From Actinoplanes oblitus (GTDB lineage: Bacteria; Actinomycetota; Actinomycetes; Mycobacteriales; Micromonosporaceae), in the NCBI RefSeq assembly GCF_030252345.1, contig NZ_CP126980.1, positions 5,161,501 to 5,225,500 on the forward strand: a stretch of 64,000 bases of DNA, written 5' to 3'. Positions 50,944 through 59,008 of the stretch are shown one piece after another. Numbering within the stretch: position 1 is the first letter of the stretch; each line of letters begins with the position of its first letter. A model generated the notes under the pieces. That model did no database searches and was not told where the DNA came from. It saw nothing but the letters and a program-made list of their open reading frames with translations. Made by a program: the position numbers and the translations under genes.

Positions 50944-51570
50944 TCAGCCGTCGAACGACGCCCAGTCGAAGCCGGGCTCCCGCAGCTCGTGCAGCGCCGA
51001 CCGCCAGCGGCTGCCGACGGTGGGCCCGATCCGGTCGCCGGTCGGGAACACGATGGCCACCAGCCCCGGTGCCACGTAGATCCGGGTCGGGTCGGCCGGG
51101 AGCCTCGCCGGGGCGAGCGGCACCGGGATCAGTCGCTCGACGAACCGGTCGCACTCGGCCTCGGTGAGTTCGGCCTGGCCGGCGTAGGGTGCCGAGATGG
51201 CCGCGTCGATCAGGGCGAACTGGAGCAGGAAGCCGCACAAGGGCTCGGCGTCGTCGTAGACCAGCGGGTCGTCGGCGCCCAAGGTGATCACCCGGGTCCA
51301 GACGCCCTGGCTCTCCTCGGCGATCGGGACGCCGCCGAAGTCCTCGTCGTACGCCAGCTCGTCCGGCCGGCGGATCTCGTCCTGCGAGCCGTAGACGATC
51401 GGCCGGCGGGCGGCCAGCTCGTAGAAGACCCGGAGCGGCTCGGGCAGCTCGATTGACGGTTCGCCGTCCGGTTCCCGCTCCGGGACGTCGGCGTACCAGC
51501 CGGTCAGGAAGCCGCGCAGGGCGGCGACCCGGTCGTGCGGCACGTCCAGCAGCCAGCCGACGCCGGGCAC
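50944..51570 (-). CDS. SMI1/KNR4 (SUKH)-like protein, 5' end frameshifted
   Basis: 208 codons from GTG 51570: LPEPLRVFYELAARRPIVYG, ESQGVWTRVITLGADDPLVY, CGFLLQFALIDAAISAPYAG. The LPEPL..FY.LA and E.QGVW patterns are those of SUKH immunity/adaptor proteins. The open frame continues upstream past this GTG (YGFDLRLEKRLSFRDLDLAR to about 51700) without a start, so the real start is probably the ATG at 51791 in another frame (MVLIDDLYDRAVLVVEEEAL), with one frameshift between. Confidence 0.6.
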   Translation of the reverse strand: MPGVGWLLDVPHDRVAALRGFLTGWYADVPEREPDGEPSIELPEPLRVFYELAARRPIVYGSQDEIRRPDELAYDEDFGGVPIAEESQGVWTRVITLGADDPLVYDDAEPLCGFLLQFALIDAAISAPYAGQAELTEAECDRFVERLIPVPLAPARLPADPTRIYVAPGLVAIVFPTGDRIGPTVGSRWRSALHELREPGFDWASFDG

Positions 51571-52058
51571 CGGCTCGTCCCGGACCGGCCGCGCCAGGTC
51601 CAGGTCGCGGAAGGACAGCCGCTTCTCCAGCCGCAGGTCGAACCCGTACGGCCCGGGGTTCGGCGCGGCGCCGTCGTCCGGGATGTCCGGCCGGCTTCCA
51701 TGCCGGCGGACCTGCCGGAGCCCGCCCGGCGCAGCGCTTCCTCTTCCACCACCAGCACAGCCCGATCATAAAGATCGTCGATCAAGACCATTTTCGGTAC
51801 GACCGGCCGCCCGGTTCCGCATGCACCCGCGAGGAGCCCGTCCCGCGGCGCACGCAGAGCCCGGACAGCACCGCGCGCAGAGCAGCCCGGGGGTGGGTGC
51901 AGCCGTGCGCACACAGCGCAGCCGGGCAACCGGACCTCGCAGCACGTCCGGCCGCGCCCGCACCGCCGGGCGAACCGGGCGGCGCGAGGCGGTCCTGAGC
52001 ACCAGCCGCCTCGCGGCTGCTCGGCGGCACCGCGCCGACGACGTACCGAAAAAGGGGG
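51571..52058. other. Region without intact gene
   Basis: The part below 51791 carries the out-of-frame 5' end of the SUKH-like gene. The rest has a CGTACCGAAAA motif twice (51791-51801 reversed, 52042-52053) and a terminator hairpin at 51983-52015. Confidence 0.5.
51983..52015 (-). terminator. Terminator of the ars/chr operon
   Basis: CGCGAGGCGG and CCGCCTCGCG are perfect 10-bp arms around a 13-nt loop, 43 nt beyond the chrA stop; CCCCCTTTTT on the minus strand lies between. Confidence 0.65.
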
Positions 52059-53204
52059 TCAGTGCGGAAGCGGAGCGCCTACCAGGACCAGCAGGACGCC
52101 GGCGACCGCCGCGGCGGACAGGGTGAGGACCGGGCCACGCCGGAGGACCAGGGTCAGCACGACGGCACCGGCCAGGACGGCGAACTGCCAGAGCGCGGTC
52201 AGGGACATGGCCAGCGGGACGGCCGAGCCCAGGATGGCGCCGATCGCGGCGGGCGCGGTGCCGTCGAGGAAGGCGCGGACGTGACGGTTCGCGCGGAGCC
52301 GGTCGAAGCGGTCGGCGCCCAGCAGGATGAACGCGAACGACGGGCTGAAGGCGACGAGGGCCGCGAGCAGGCCACCGGCGACACCGGCGGCGGCGTAACC
52401 GACCACGGCGACGGTGTGGACGACCGGGCCGGGGGTGATCTGGCCGAGGGCGACGGCGTTCAGGAACTCGGCGGCGGTCATCCAGTGATGGCGGTCGACA
52501 GCGTCGGCCCGCATGAGCGGGATGATCACGAAACCGCCGCCGTAGGAGAGCGCGCCGACCTTGAGGGCCGTCCAGACGAGCGGGGCGAGCACACCGCCGC
52601 CGAGACCGGCGACCGCCAGGGTCCGGCCGGGGCGGGGTGCGGGCAGCCGCTGCGCCACCAGCTCGGCGAGGCCGCAGCCGATCAGCAGCAGCACCAGCCA
52701 GGGGCCGAGCGTGGCGGCGGCGGCCGCGCCGAGCAGCAGGTAGGCGAGCCAGCGGCGGCGGCTGCTCTGCTGGGGCGCGCGCTGCCAGCCGGGCGGGACG
52801 AGACTGGTGCCGGCTTGCAGGGCGACGGCGGCGACCGCCGCGCCGGCCCCGGCGCCGGCGGCCCGGACCCAGGTGGGCGGGTCGCCGAGGAAGAGCGCCG
52901 CCAGCGCCAGGATGGCGACCAGGCCGGGCAGGATGAACGCGGCGCCGCCGACCAGGGCGCCGGCCCGGCCGCGGACCCGCCAGGCGCAGAAGATCGCCAG
53001 CTGGGTGGAGGCCGGGCCGGGCAGCAGGTTGCAGGCGGCGATGGCGTCCTCGAACTCCCGCGCGTCCAGCCACTCGCGCTCGTCGACGCAGAGTTTGCGC
53101 AGCAGGGCGATGTGCGCGGGCGGCCCGCCGAAGCCGACGCAGCCGATCCGGCCCCACTGCCGCAGGACGGTGCCGAGGCCGGCGCGCGCCCGGATGTCCG
53201 GCAT
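52059..53204 (-). CDS. chrA: Chromate transporter family protein (ChrA)
   Basis: 381 aa, two homologous CHR halves. N-half: GCVGFGGPPAHIALLRKLCV and ACNLLPGPASTQLAIF; C-half: GALSYGGGFVIIPLMRAD and ALGQITPGPVVHTVAVVGY. ChrA proteins export chromate with proton coupling. It starts directly at the VOC stop (no gap), third in an operon headed by an ArsR-ArsC fusion, so the regulatory input is probably arsenic or another oxyanion. No arsenite pump (ArsB/Acr3) is present. Confidence 0.92.
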   Translation of the reverse strand: MPDIRARAGLGTVLRQWGRIGCVGFGGPPAHIALLRKLCVDEREWLDAREFEDAIAACNLLPGPASTQLAIFCAWRVRGRAGALVGGAAFILPGLVAILALAALFLGDPPTWVRAAGAGAGAAVAAVALQAGTSLVPPGWQRAPQQSSRRRWLAYLLLGAAAAATLGPWLVLLLIGCGLAELVAQRLPAPRPGRTLAVAGLGGGVLAPLVWTALKVGALSYGGGFVIIPLMRADAVDRHHWMTAAEFLNAVALGQITPGPVVHTVAVVGYAAAGVAGGLLAALVAFSPSFAFILLGADRFDRLRANRHVRAFLDGTAPAAIGAILGSAVPLAMSLTALWQFAVLAGAVVLTLVLRRGPVLTLSAAAVAGVLLVLVGAPLPH

Positions 53205-53588
53205 TCAGGCCTCCGCGGGCTGGAACAGCTCGACCGGGTTGCCGGCCGGGTCGTCCAGGACGATCTGGCGGCCGCCCGGGCCGGTCACCACCTCGCTGCG
53301 GAACACCACGCCGCCGGACCGCAGCCGGGTCACCTCGGCATCGATGTCGTCGACGAGCAGGTGAATACGGTTCCAGCCGCCGGGCTGCGGGCGCCGGCCG
53401 TCCGGCATGGGGCGGGCGGCCGAACTGTCCGGGCCGGACAGCAGCAGCCGCAGGTTGCCCCGGCGGACGTCGGCGAACGCGGGCGGGAACACCCGGTCCG
53501 GGGTGAACCCCAGGTGAGTGGTGTAGAAGTCGAGGGCGGACTGCACGTCGTCGACCAGGTAGCGGACGTGCACGGTGCCGTCGGTCAT
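53205..53588 (-). CDS. VOC superfamily protein in the ars/chr operon
   Basis: 127 aa; ATG 53588 overlaps the ArsR-ArsC stop (ATGA). One VOC unit from VRYLVDDVQSALDFYTTHLG to DDPAGNPVELFQPAEA. It lacks the cysteine pair of the ArsI C-As lyases, so an organoarsenical role is not supported by residues even though context suggests it. Confidence 0.85.
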   Translation of the reverse strand: MTDGTVHVRYLVDDVQSALDFYTTHLGFTPDRVFPPAFADVRRGNLRLLLSGPDSSAARPMPDGRRPQPGGWNRIHLLVDDIDAEVTRLRSGGVVFRSEVVTGPGGRQIVLDDPAGNPVELFQPAEA

Positions 53589-54304
53589 GACGCCTCCTTC
53601 GCGGATGCGATGAGCTGGGACAGGTGACCGATCCGGTCGTCCAGCCGGTCGGCGACCTGCTCGAACGTGGCGAGGTCGGCCGGCTCCGGCAGGCTCCAGT
53701 GGGTGGGGCGGCGATGGCCGGGGAACTCCGGGCAGATCTCCTTGACCCGGTCGCACAGGGTGATCACGTGGTCGAACCGCTGGCCGGCGAACTCGTCGAG
53801 GTGCCGGGGACGGGCGCCGGTCAGGTCGATGCCGCGGGCGGCCAGCACGGTGACCGCGTGCGGGTGGATCGGCTTGGGACGGCTGCCGGCGCTGTGTGCC
53901 TCGACCCGCCCGGCGGTCCGCGCGCGCAGCAGCGCCTCGGCCATCGGCGACCGGGCGCTGTTGCCGGTGCACAGGAAGAGCACCCGGGCGCCGGCCCGGT
54001 GGATGGTCGCGGGTGGCCGCAGGCGCAGGGCCGGGTGTAGCGCCCCGCCGGCCCCGGACAGCAGGCCGGCGCACCGGGTCAGGTCGAGCGAGTAATACGT
54101 GTCGCGGCCGTCGGCGGTGCTGCGCCGGGCGGTGACCAGCTCGCTGCGGCGCAGTTTGCCCAGGTGGTAGGAGATCAGGCTCTGCGGCTGGCCGAGCAGC
54201 TCGATCAGCTCGCGGACGGCCAGGTCGGTGCGGGCCAGCTCGGTGAGCAGCCGCCAGCGCACCGGATGCCCGGCGGCGGTCAGGACGGCCGGTGGCGCGT
54301 TCAC
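53585..54304 (-). CDS. ArsR repressor fused to arsenate reductase (LMW phosphatase type)
   Basis: 239 aa. Residues 1-90: winged helix (RWRLLTELARTDLAVRELIE, QSLISYHLGKLRRSELVTAR). Residues 105-239: low-molecular-weight phosphatase/ArsC domain with VLFLCTGNSARSPMAEALLR (Cx5R loop) and the later DHVITLCDRVKE. Such fusions repress the operon and reduce arsenate. It overlaps the VOC gene, and an ArsR-type palindrome lies 14-31 bp upstream, so it is autoregulated. Confidence 0.92.
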   Translation of the reverse strand: MNAPPAVLTAAGHPVRWRLLTELARTDLAVRELIELLGQPQSLISYHLGKLRRSELVTARRSTADGRDTYYSLDLTRCAGLLSGAGGALHPALRLRPPATIHRAGARVLFLCTGNSARSPMAEALLRARTAGRVEAHSAGSRPKPIHPHAVTVLAARGIDLTGARPRHLDEFAGQRFDHVITLCDRVKEICPEFPGHRRPTHWSLPEPADLATFEQVADRLDDRIGHLSQLIASAKEAS

Positions 54305-54317
54305 CCCCCGCAGGTTA

Positions 54318-54335
54318 CATCAAACTGATTTGATG
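54318..54335. promoter_or_regulatory. ArsR-type operator
   Basis: Perfect palindrome CATCAAA-CTGA-TTTGATG, 13 bp before the ArsR-ArsC start; this is the ATCAAnnnnnnTTGAT type known for ArsR/SmtB repressors. Confidence 0.8.
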
Positions 54336-54355
54336 CAATAGCGGCCGACGCGGGT

Positions 54356-54694
54356 TCACTGGCCGGTGCGCGGCGCGTACATGATGACGGCGACGCCGGC
54401 CAGGCAGATCGCGGCGCCGAGCAGGTCCCACCGGTCCGGGCGGAACCCGTCGACGACCATGCCCCAGGCCAGCGAGCCGGCCACGAAGACACCGCCGTAG
54501 GCGGCGAGGATCCGGCCGAAGGTGGCGTCCGGCTGCAGGGTGGCGACGAATCCGTAGGCGCCCAGGGCGAGCACGCCGGCCGCGACCCACCACGGGCCGC
54601 GCTGCTCCCGCCAGCCCTGCCAGATCAGCCACGCCCCGCCGATCTCGGCGAGCGCGGCCAGCACGAACAACAGCAGCGAGCGGGCGACGGTCAT
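54356..54694 (-). CDS. YnfA family small membrane protein (UPF0060)
   Basis: 112 aa, four helices: [78 protein letters not shown]. The GAWLIW and [11 protein letters not shown] motifs are those of YnfA/SMR-like efflux proteins. Same strand as the ars operon, just upstream of its operator. Confidence 0.9.
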   Translation of the reverse strand: MTVARSLLLFVLAALAEIGGAWLIWQGWREQRGPWWVAAGVLALGAYGFVATLQPDATFGRILAAYGGVFVAGSLAWGMVVDGFRPDRWDLLGAAICLAGVAVIMYAPRTGQ

Positions 54695-54747
54695 GCCGCA
54701 GAACCTACCGGCTGTTGATCATCGGGCCCGGCGCAGGCCGATGCCGG

Positions 54748-55141
54748 TCATCGGCACGGGGCCGGCCGCGGTGGCGGCCCGGTGACGAACGGGCGCGGCG
54801 GCTGCGGCGGGACGGCACCGGTGTCGCGGACCAGGGTCAGCAGCTCGCGCTGGCCCCGGGTGGCGCGGACGGTGAGCCCGGGAAGCCGGCTCTCGGCGAG
54901 GGCTATCGCGGTCAGGGCGCGGACGTCGAGGAAGGTCATGTCGGCGACGTCCAGGGTGTCGCCCGGGCGCAGGTCCTGGATCAGGGCGAGGAAGGCGATG
55001 GTGTTGGCGAGGTCGGTCTCGCCGGTCAGGCGCAGCGTCCGGCCGTCGTGCAGGCGCTGGTGGCGCAGCGGGGCCCGGCTGCTGGTCCGGCGCCGCGAAC
55101 GGGGCGCTGATGTGGTCTCCGGGTTGAACGGTAAGCGACAT
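54748..55141 (-). pseudogene. Frameshifted STAS-domain (anti-sigma antagonist-like) gene
   Basis: ATG 55141 has a strong GGGAGGTGA site and reads MSLTVQPGDHISAPF. The STAS domain (LHDGRTLRLTGETDLANTIA, FLALIQDLRPGDTLDVADMT, FLDVRALTAIALAESRLPGL) is in the next frame, and there is no start codon there. The switch maps to the GGGGCCC run at 55070-55076; one extra base would explain it. Without the shift the protein would be ~130 aa. Confidence 0.6.
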
Positions 55142-55349
55142 GGTCACCTCCCCACGGCCGCGGTGACAGCCTGACGCACCGGAGGAGGCTCGGGAATCGT
55201 CGATCGGGTCAGCCGTGGCCACCGCCGGGCCGGGTTCACCCTATCGCCGTCGTCCGATCACCGGAGTTCCCGCCGGCGCCGGGATCAACTCGGGCGCGGC
55301 GGGGCCGCCCGCCGTACCGGAAAGGGGTGATCGCTTATTCGACGGCGCC

Positions 55350-55374
55350 TGATACAAACCGCGAGGTGGTATCA
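55350..55374. promoter_or_regulatory. Inverted repeat upstream of the small orphan gene
   Basis: TGATAC (55350-55355) and GTATCA (55369-55374), with ACC/GGT continuing inward, form an imperfect 25-bp palindrome about 80 bp before the start of the next gene. Confidence 0.35.
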
Positions 55375-55454
55375 ACTGCCATTCGGCTCGTTCCCCGCGC
55401 CGACCGGGGCGAGTTCATTGACGGCCGCGAGCGGGCGGACCGAGACTCCGAAGT

Positions 55455-55754
55455 ATGGCAGCTCTATTCTTCAACACCCGGGAATTCGATCTCAGTGATG
55501 CTCTCGGCAGCATCGGCGAACTCAAGAATGTGATCGCCAACGAACTGCGGCAGGCCGGCTTCAGCGACGTGGTGACCAACCAATTCGAGGTCGCCGGAAA
55601 TCATTCCGGTGGCATCCGGCTCAGCGTCGCGCACCTGCCGGTCGGCGGCCGCCGGTTCTGGCAGGTGGTGATGGCGGGCGGCGATGGCGGCGACCTCACC
55701 CTGCGGACGGTCAACGACATCGCCAACCGGATCCAGCACCTGCACTTCCTGTGA
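55455..55754 (+). CDS. Small protein of unknown function
   Basis: 99 aa from ATG 55455: AALFFNTREFDLSDALGSIG, IANELRQAGFSDVVTNQFEV, GGRRFWQVVMAGGDGGDLTL. One compact alpha/beta domain; no signal or membrane segment. The 3' end overlaps the convergent hydrolase gene by 44 nt. Not recognised. Confidence 0.6.
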   Translation: MAALFFNTREFDLSDALGSIGELKNVIANELRQAGFSDVVTNQFEVAGNHSGGIRLSVAHLPVGGRRFWQVVMAGGDGGDLTLRTVNDIANRIQHLHFL

Positions 55755-56370
55755 GGTACGCGGCCAGCTCGCCCGGGCGGCTCAGCGCCGGGGTGTGCCC
55801 GCCGTCGATCTCGTCGGGCGTGACGCCCAGCCGCTCGCGGGCCACCCGGCGCAGGTGATCGGGCGGGAGCAGGCGGTCGTCGCGGCAGAGCAGCACCCGG
55901 GTCGGCACGTCCGGCCAGGCCCGCAGCGGGGACGGCTCGCCCAGCCGGGCCTCGGACTGGCGGCGGGCGTGCCGGGCCGCCTCCGCCACCAGGCCGGCCG
56001 GAACGTCCTGGTAGAACACGTCGTCGAAGGCACCGGCCGGCTCGTACCGGGTGTTCGCCCAATAGTCGGCGGGCGCCTCCCCGGGCGCCGGGATCATCGG
56101 CGCGACCAGGTCGACGCGGTCCACCGGGAGCCGGTCGGCGACCAGCGGGGCGACGAACCCGCCGAGCGACTGACCGACCACGATCAGGCCGGTCCGGTCG
56201 CCGGCGGCGGTGACCACCGTGTCCGCGTACTCGGTGAGGCCGGCCGCGTCGTCGTCGCAGGGCAGGTCGGGGGCGACGGTGTGGTGGCCGTGGGCGCGCA
56301 GCTCCGCCTCGACCAGGTGCCAGTACCAGCCGGCGTCGCCGGCACCGTGGATCAGCACGAAGGTGGCCAC
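55711..56370 (-). CDS. Alpha/beta hydrolase (plant-esterase/EstC-like)
   Basis: 219 aa. TFVLIHGAGDAGWYWHLVEA (oxyanion), VVGQSLGGFVAPLV (nucleophile Ser), LLCRDDRLLPPDHL (Asp) and DGGHTPALSRP (His). This is the methyl-esterase/EstC subgroup. The C-terminal GSAGAGSGWRCR looks like extra sequence after the natural end, in the overlap with the convergent gene. Confidence 0.88.
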   Translation of the reverse strand: MATFVLIHGAGDAGWYWHLVEAELRAHGHHTVAPDLPCDDDAAGLTEYADTVVTAAGDRTGLIVVGQSLGGFVAPLVADRLPVDRVDLVAPMIPAPGEAPADYWANTRYEPAGAFDDVFYQDVPAGLVAEAARHARRQSEARLGEPSPLRAWPDVPTRVLLCRDDRLLPPDHLRRVARERLGVTPDEIDGGHTPALSRPGELAAYLTGSAGAGSGWRCR

Positions 56371-56422
56371 CCGGACAGGCTAGCCCGGGAGGCCGGCCCG
56401 GGCCGGGCCATCCGGGCGCTCG

Positions 56423-57745
56423 TCAGGGCTGGAGCGGCAGGATCGCGCAGGTGGAGACGGCGGGCAGGCCGGCCAGCCGGTGACCGAGCCAGTCCACCGC
56501 CGGGCCCTGGTCGGTCAGCAGCGGTCCGAAGTGGTTCACCAGCGGGCTGCCGGTGGCGGGCAGGCTGACCGGCTCGTAGACCACGCTGCCGCCGAGCTTG
56601 CACCAGTCGGCGGCCATCGTGCGGGCCTGCCCGTGCGACACCAGGTTGTCGTTCACCCCGGTGGCGACCCGGACGATGCCGGCCGGCTTGCGGGCGCCGA
56701 TGCGCTGCTCGTCGAGGAAGGCGCGCAGAGCCGGTTCGGCCTGGACGATGTCGGCGAGGGACTGGCCGGTGGTGGTCCAGGAGGTGCTGTGCCGGCCGGC
56801 GTACCCGAAGATCGCGTCGCCGACGCACATGGTGGACAGGTCGGCGAGCGCCGCGCGGCCGGAGTCGCTCAGGTACCTGTCGGCGACTGCCCGCAGCTCC
56901 GGATCGCTCTGGATGAAGCCGTTCACCGACCAGCCGAGCGCGCCCGCCAGTTCGGTGCCGTCGATCGCCGCCGTGACCTCGGCCAGATTCGCCGGCGGCG
57001 CGCCCGCGTAGGTGGCCTTCAGCCGCACCTCCGGGGCGTACGTGGCCTGCAGTTCCGCCGCCGAGGCGACCGCTCCCCCGCCCTGGCTGTATCCGTAGAG
57101 GCCGACCCCGGATCGGGTGGTGATCGAGGTGTTCGGCAGCGCGGTGGCGGCGCGGGCGGCGTCCAGCACCGCGTGCCCCTCGTCCACCCGGTTGACATAG
57201 GTGTGCAGCCGGTCCGTGGTGCCCAGCCCCGGATAGTCGGTCTGCACCACCGCGATCCCCTTGGCGAGCAGCCGGTAGATGGCCAGGATCTCGTAGCCGA
57301 TGGAGATCGTGGTCTGTCCGTCGTCGGCCCCGACGACCAGGCCGCGCTGCAGGGCGAGCGAGGTGGAGCACTGGTCACCCTGGCCCATCGTGCCGGGCGC
57401 GAGCACCACCAGCGGTCGCGGGCCCAGCCCCAGCCACGGTGCCGCCGGCTCCAGATAGGACCCGGTCACCGCGACCGGCCGCCCGGTCGAGTCGGTGGAC
57501 CGGTACATGATCCGGGTCGCCCGGCCGGGCAGCGGGGAATCGATTCCGGGCAGCGACAGGGCGAGCGGCAGCGGCTCGGTGCGAATGAGCGCGCCATTGT
57601 CCGCGGGCAGGGTCGCCGGCGGCGTGTAGAAATCGGGAATCGTCACCCCGCGCGACTCGGCGGCCTGTGCCGCCGGCGCGGCGGAACCGGCACCGGCAAT
57701 GGTTGCGGCAAGCAGCGCGGCAGCAATTCTTTTGCGTACGGACAT
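56423..57745 (-). CDS. Secreted lipase (LIP family)
   Basis: 440 aa from ATG 57745 (GGAGGACAG 2 nt upstream). Sec signal (KRIAAALLAATIAGAGSAAP). Secretory-lipase fold: GIAVVQTDYPGLGTTDRLHT, GLYGYSQGGGAVASAAE (nucleophile), and VATGVNDNLVSHGQ (Asp/His region), with SVNGFIQSDPELRAV. Homologues hydrolyse triacylglycerol or steryl esters outside the cell. Confidence 0.9.
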   Translation of the reverse strand: MSVRKRIAAALLAATIAGAGSAAPAAQAAESRGVTIPDFYTPPATLPADNGALIRTEPLPLALSLPGIDSPLPGRATRIMYRSTDSTGRPVAVTGSYLEPAAPWLGLGPRPLVVLAPGTMGQGDQCSTSLALQRGLVVGADDGQTTISIGYEILAIYRLLAKGIAVVQTDYPGLGTTDRLHTYVNRVDEGHAVLDAARAATALPNTSITTRSGVGLYGYSQGGGAVASAAELQATYAPEVRLKATYAGAPPANLAEVTAAIDGTELAGALGWSVNGFIQSDPELRAVADRYLSDSGRAALADLSTMCVGDAIFGYAGRHSTSWTTTGQSLADIVQAEPALRAFLDEQRIGARKPAGIVRVATGVNDNLVSHGQARTMAADWCKLGGSVVYEPVSLPATGSPLVNHFGPLLTDQGPAVDWLGHRLAGLPAVSTCAILPLQP

Positions 57746-57912
57746 AGCTGTCCTCCATCGGCTCAGCGCGCGTTTCCACTCACCAACGTCGATGAGTAGC
57801 CGCGGTTACCGGACGGTAACCATCCGAACCGAGACATTCCAGAGCACCGAATTCTCATTCCGCCGGGAGCAGCCGGGACGATCGCCGCGGCCGGCGTACC
57901 GGAGGGGCCGGA

Positions 57913-58962
57913 TCAGCGGGCGGGCAATCCGTAGCGGGCGTTGAGCACCTGCATGGCCGCCCCCGCCGCGATCGCGTCGGTCCCCAGCCCGGTCAGGCTC
58001 ACCTCGACGGTCAACCAGTCGGCCCGCGGCACCTGGGTCCGCACCGCCTCCGCCACCGCGGCCCGATAGATCTCGCCGTGCCGCAGCAGATCCGCCCCGG
58101 CCAGCACCACATGCCCCAGGTCGAGGGTCTGCAGCAGATTCACCACGCCGGTGCCCAGCACCGCGGCGGCCACCGCCGGGTCGCCGGCCCGGTCGTGCAC
58201 CGCCTCCAGGCAGCCGCGCCGCCCGCACACGCACGGCGGCCCGTCGAGCTGCACCACGCTGTGCCCGAACTCCCCCGCGTTGGTGTGCGCCCCCCGGTGC
58301 ACCGCCCCGCCGAGCCACAGTCCCGCCCCGAGCCCGCTCTCCACCATCACCAGCGCCGCGTCCCCGAACGAGGCACCCCGCCGCCACGCCTCCGCCGTCA
58401 CCCCGGCCGTCACGTCCTTGTCCAGCACCACCGGCAGCCCGAGCGCCTCGGTGGCCAGCGCGGCGAGCGGCACGTCGTCCCAGTGCCGCAACCGGTGCGC
58501 ACCCCGGACCGTCCCCCGCGCCTGGTCCAGTGGCCCGATCATCCCGATCCCCACGCCGATCGGCGCATGGTCCCCGGCCAGCGCCGCGACACCGGCGGTC
58601 AGCTCGCCGAGCAGCTGCGCCGGCGTGAAGTCGGCCGGCAGCGGGCTCACCGCCGAGGCGCGCACCTGCCCGGCCAGGTCGACCAGCACCAGCCGCAACG
58701 TCCGCCGGCTCACGTGCGCCCCGACCGCCCATCGGCTCTCCGGAACCAGCCGGTACACCGCCGCCGGCTTGCCCAGCGCCGGCCGCCGCACCCCGGCCGT
58801 CGCGATCACCCCGTCCTCGACGAGCCGGGCCAGCACCTTGGAGACCGCCTGCGGGGTCAATCCGGTGGCCTCGGCGACCGTGCCACGCTCGATCGTCGGC
58901 GCGGTCCGGGCCAGCTCGATGACCAGGGCCTCGTGGTAGTCCCGCAGGTAAGCCAGGTGCAC
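57913..58962 (-). CDS. ROK family transcriptional repressor
   Basis: 349 aa from GTG 58962. Winged helix (RGTVAEATGLTPQAVSKVLA, LVEDGVIATAGVRRPALGK), then a sugar-kinase-like ROK domain with VGAHVSRRTLRLVLVDLAGQ and the zinc motif CVCGRRGCLEAVH (CxCGxxGC). Divergent from an MFS exporter with a GCAACAGCGTTGC palindrome between them. The ligand is probably a sugar or aminosugar. Confidence 0.9.
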   Translation of the reverse strand: MHLAYLRDYHEALVIELARTAPTIERGTVAEATGLTPQAVSKVLARLVEDGVIATAGVRRPALGKPAAVYRLVPESRWAVGAHVSRRTLRLVLVDLAGQVRASAVSPLPADFTPAQLLGELTAGVAALAGDHAPIGVGIGMIGPLDQARGTVRGAHRLRHWDDVPLAALATEALGLPVVLDKDVTAGVTAEAWRRGASFGDAALVMVESGLGAGLWLGGAVHRGAHTNAGEFGHSVVQLDGPPCVCGRRGCLEAVHDRAGDPAVAAAVLGTGVVNLLQTLDLGHVVLAGADLLRHGEIYRAAVAEAVRTQVPRADWLTVEVSLTGLGTDAIAAGAAMQVLNARYGLPAR

Positions 58963-58982
58963 GGGCTCACACTACTACTAAT

Positions 58983-58995
58983 GCAACAGCGTTGC
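58983..58995. promoter_or_regulatory. ROK operator
   Basis: GCAAC-AGC-GTTGC palindrome in the 46-bp gap between divergent starts; TAAAGT immediately downstream (58996-59001) ends 7 nt before the MFS ATG, giving a leaderless start covered by the operator. Confidence 0.65.
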
Positions 58996-59008
58996 TAAAG
59001 TCCGCCCC

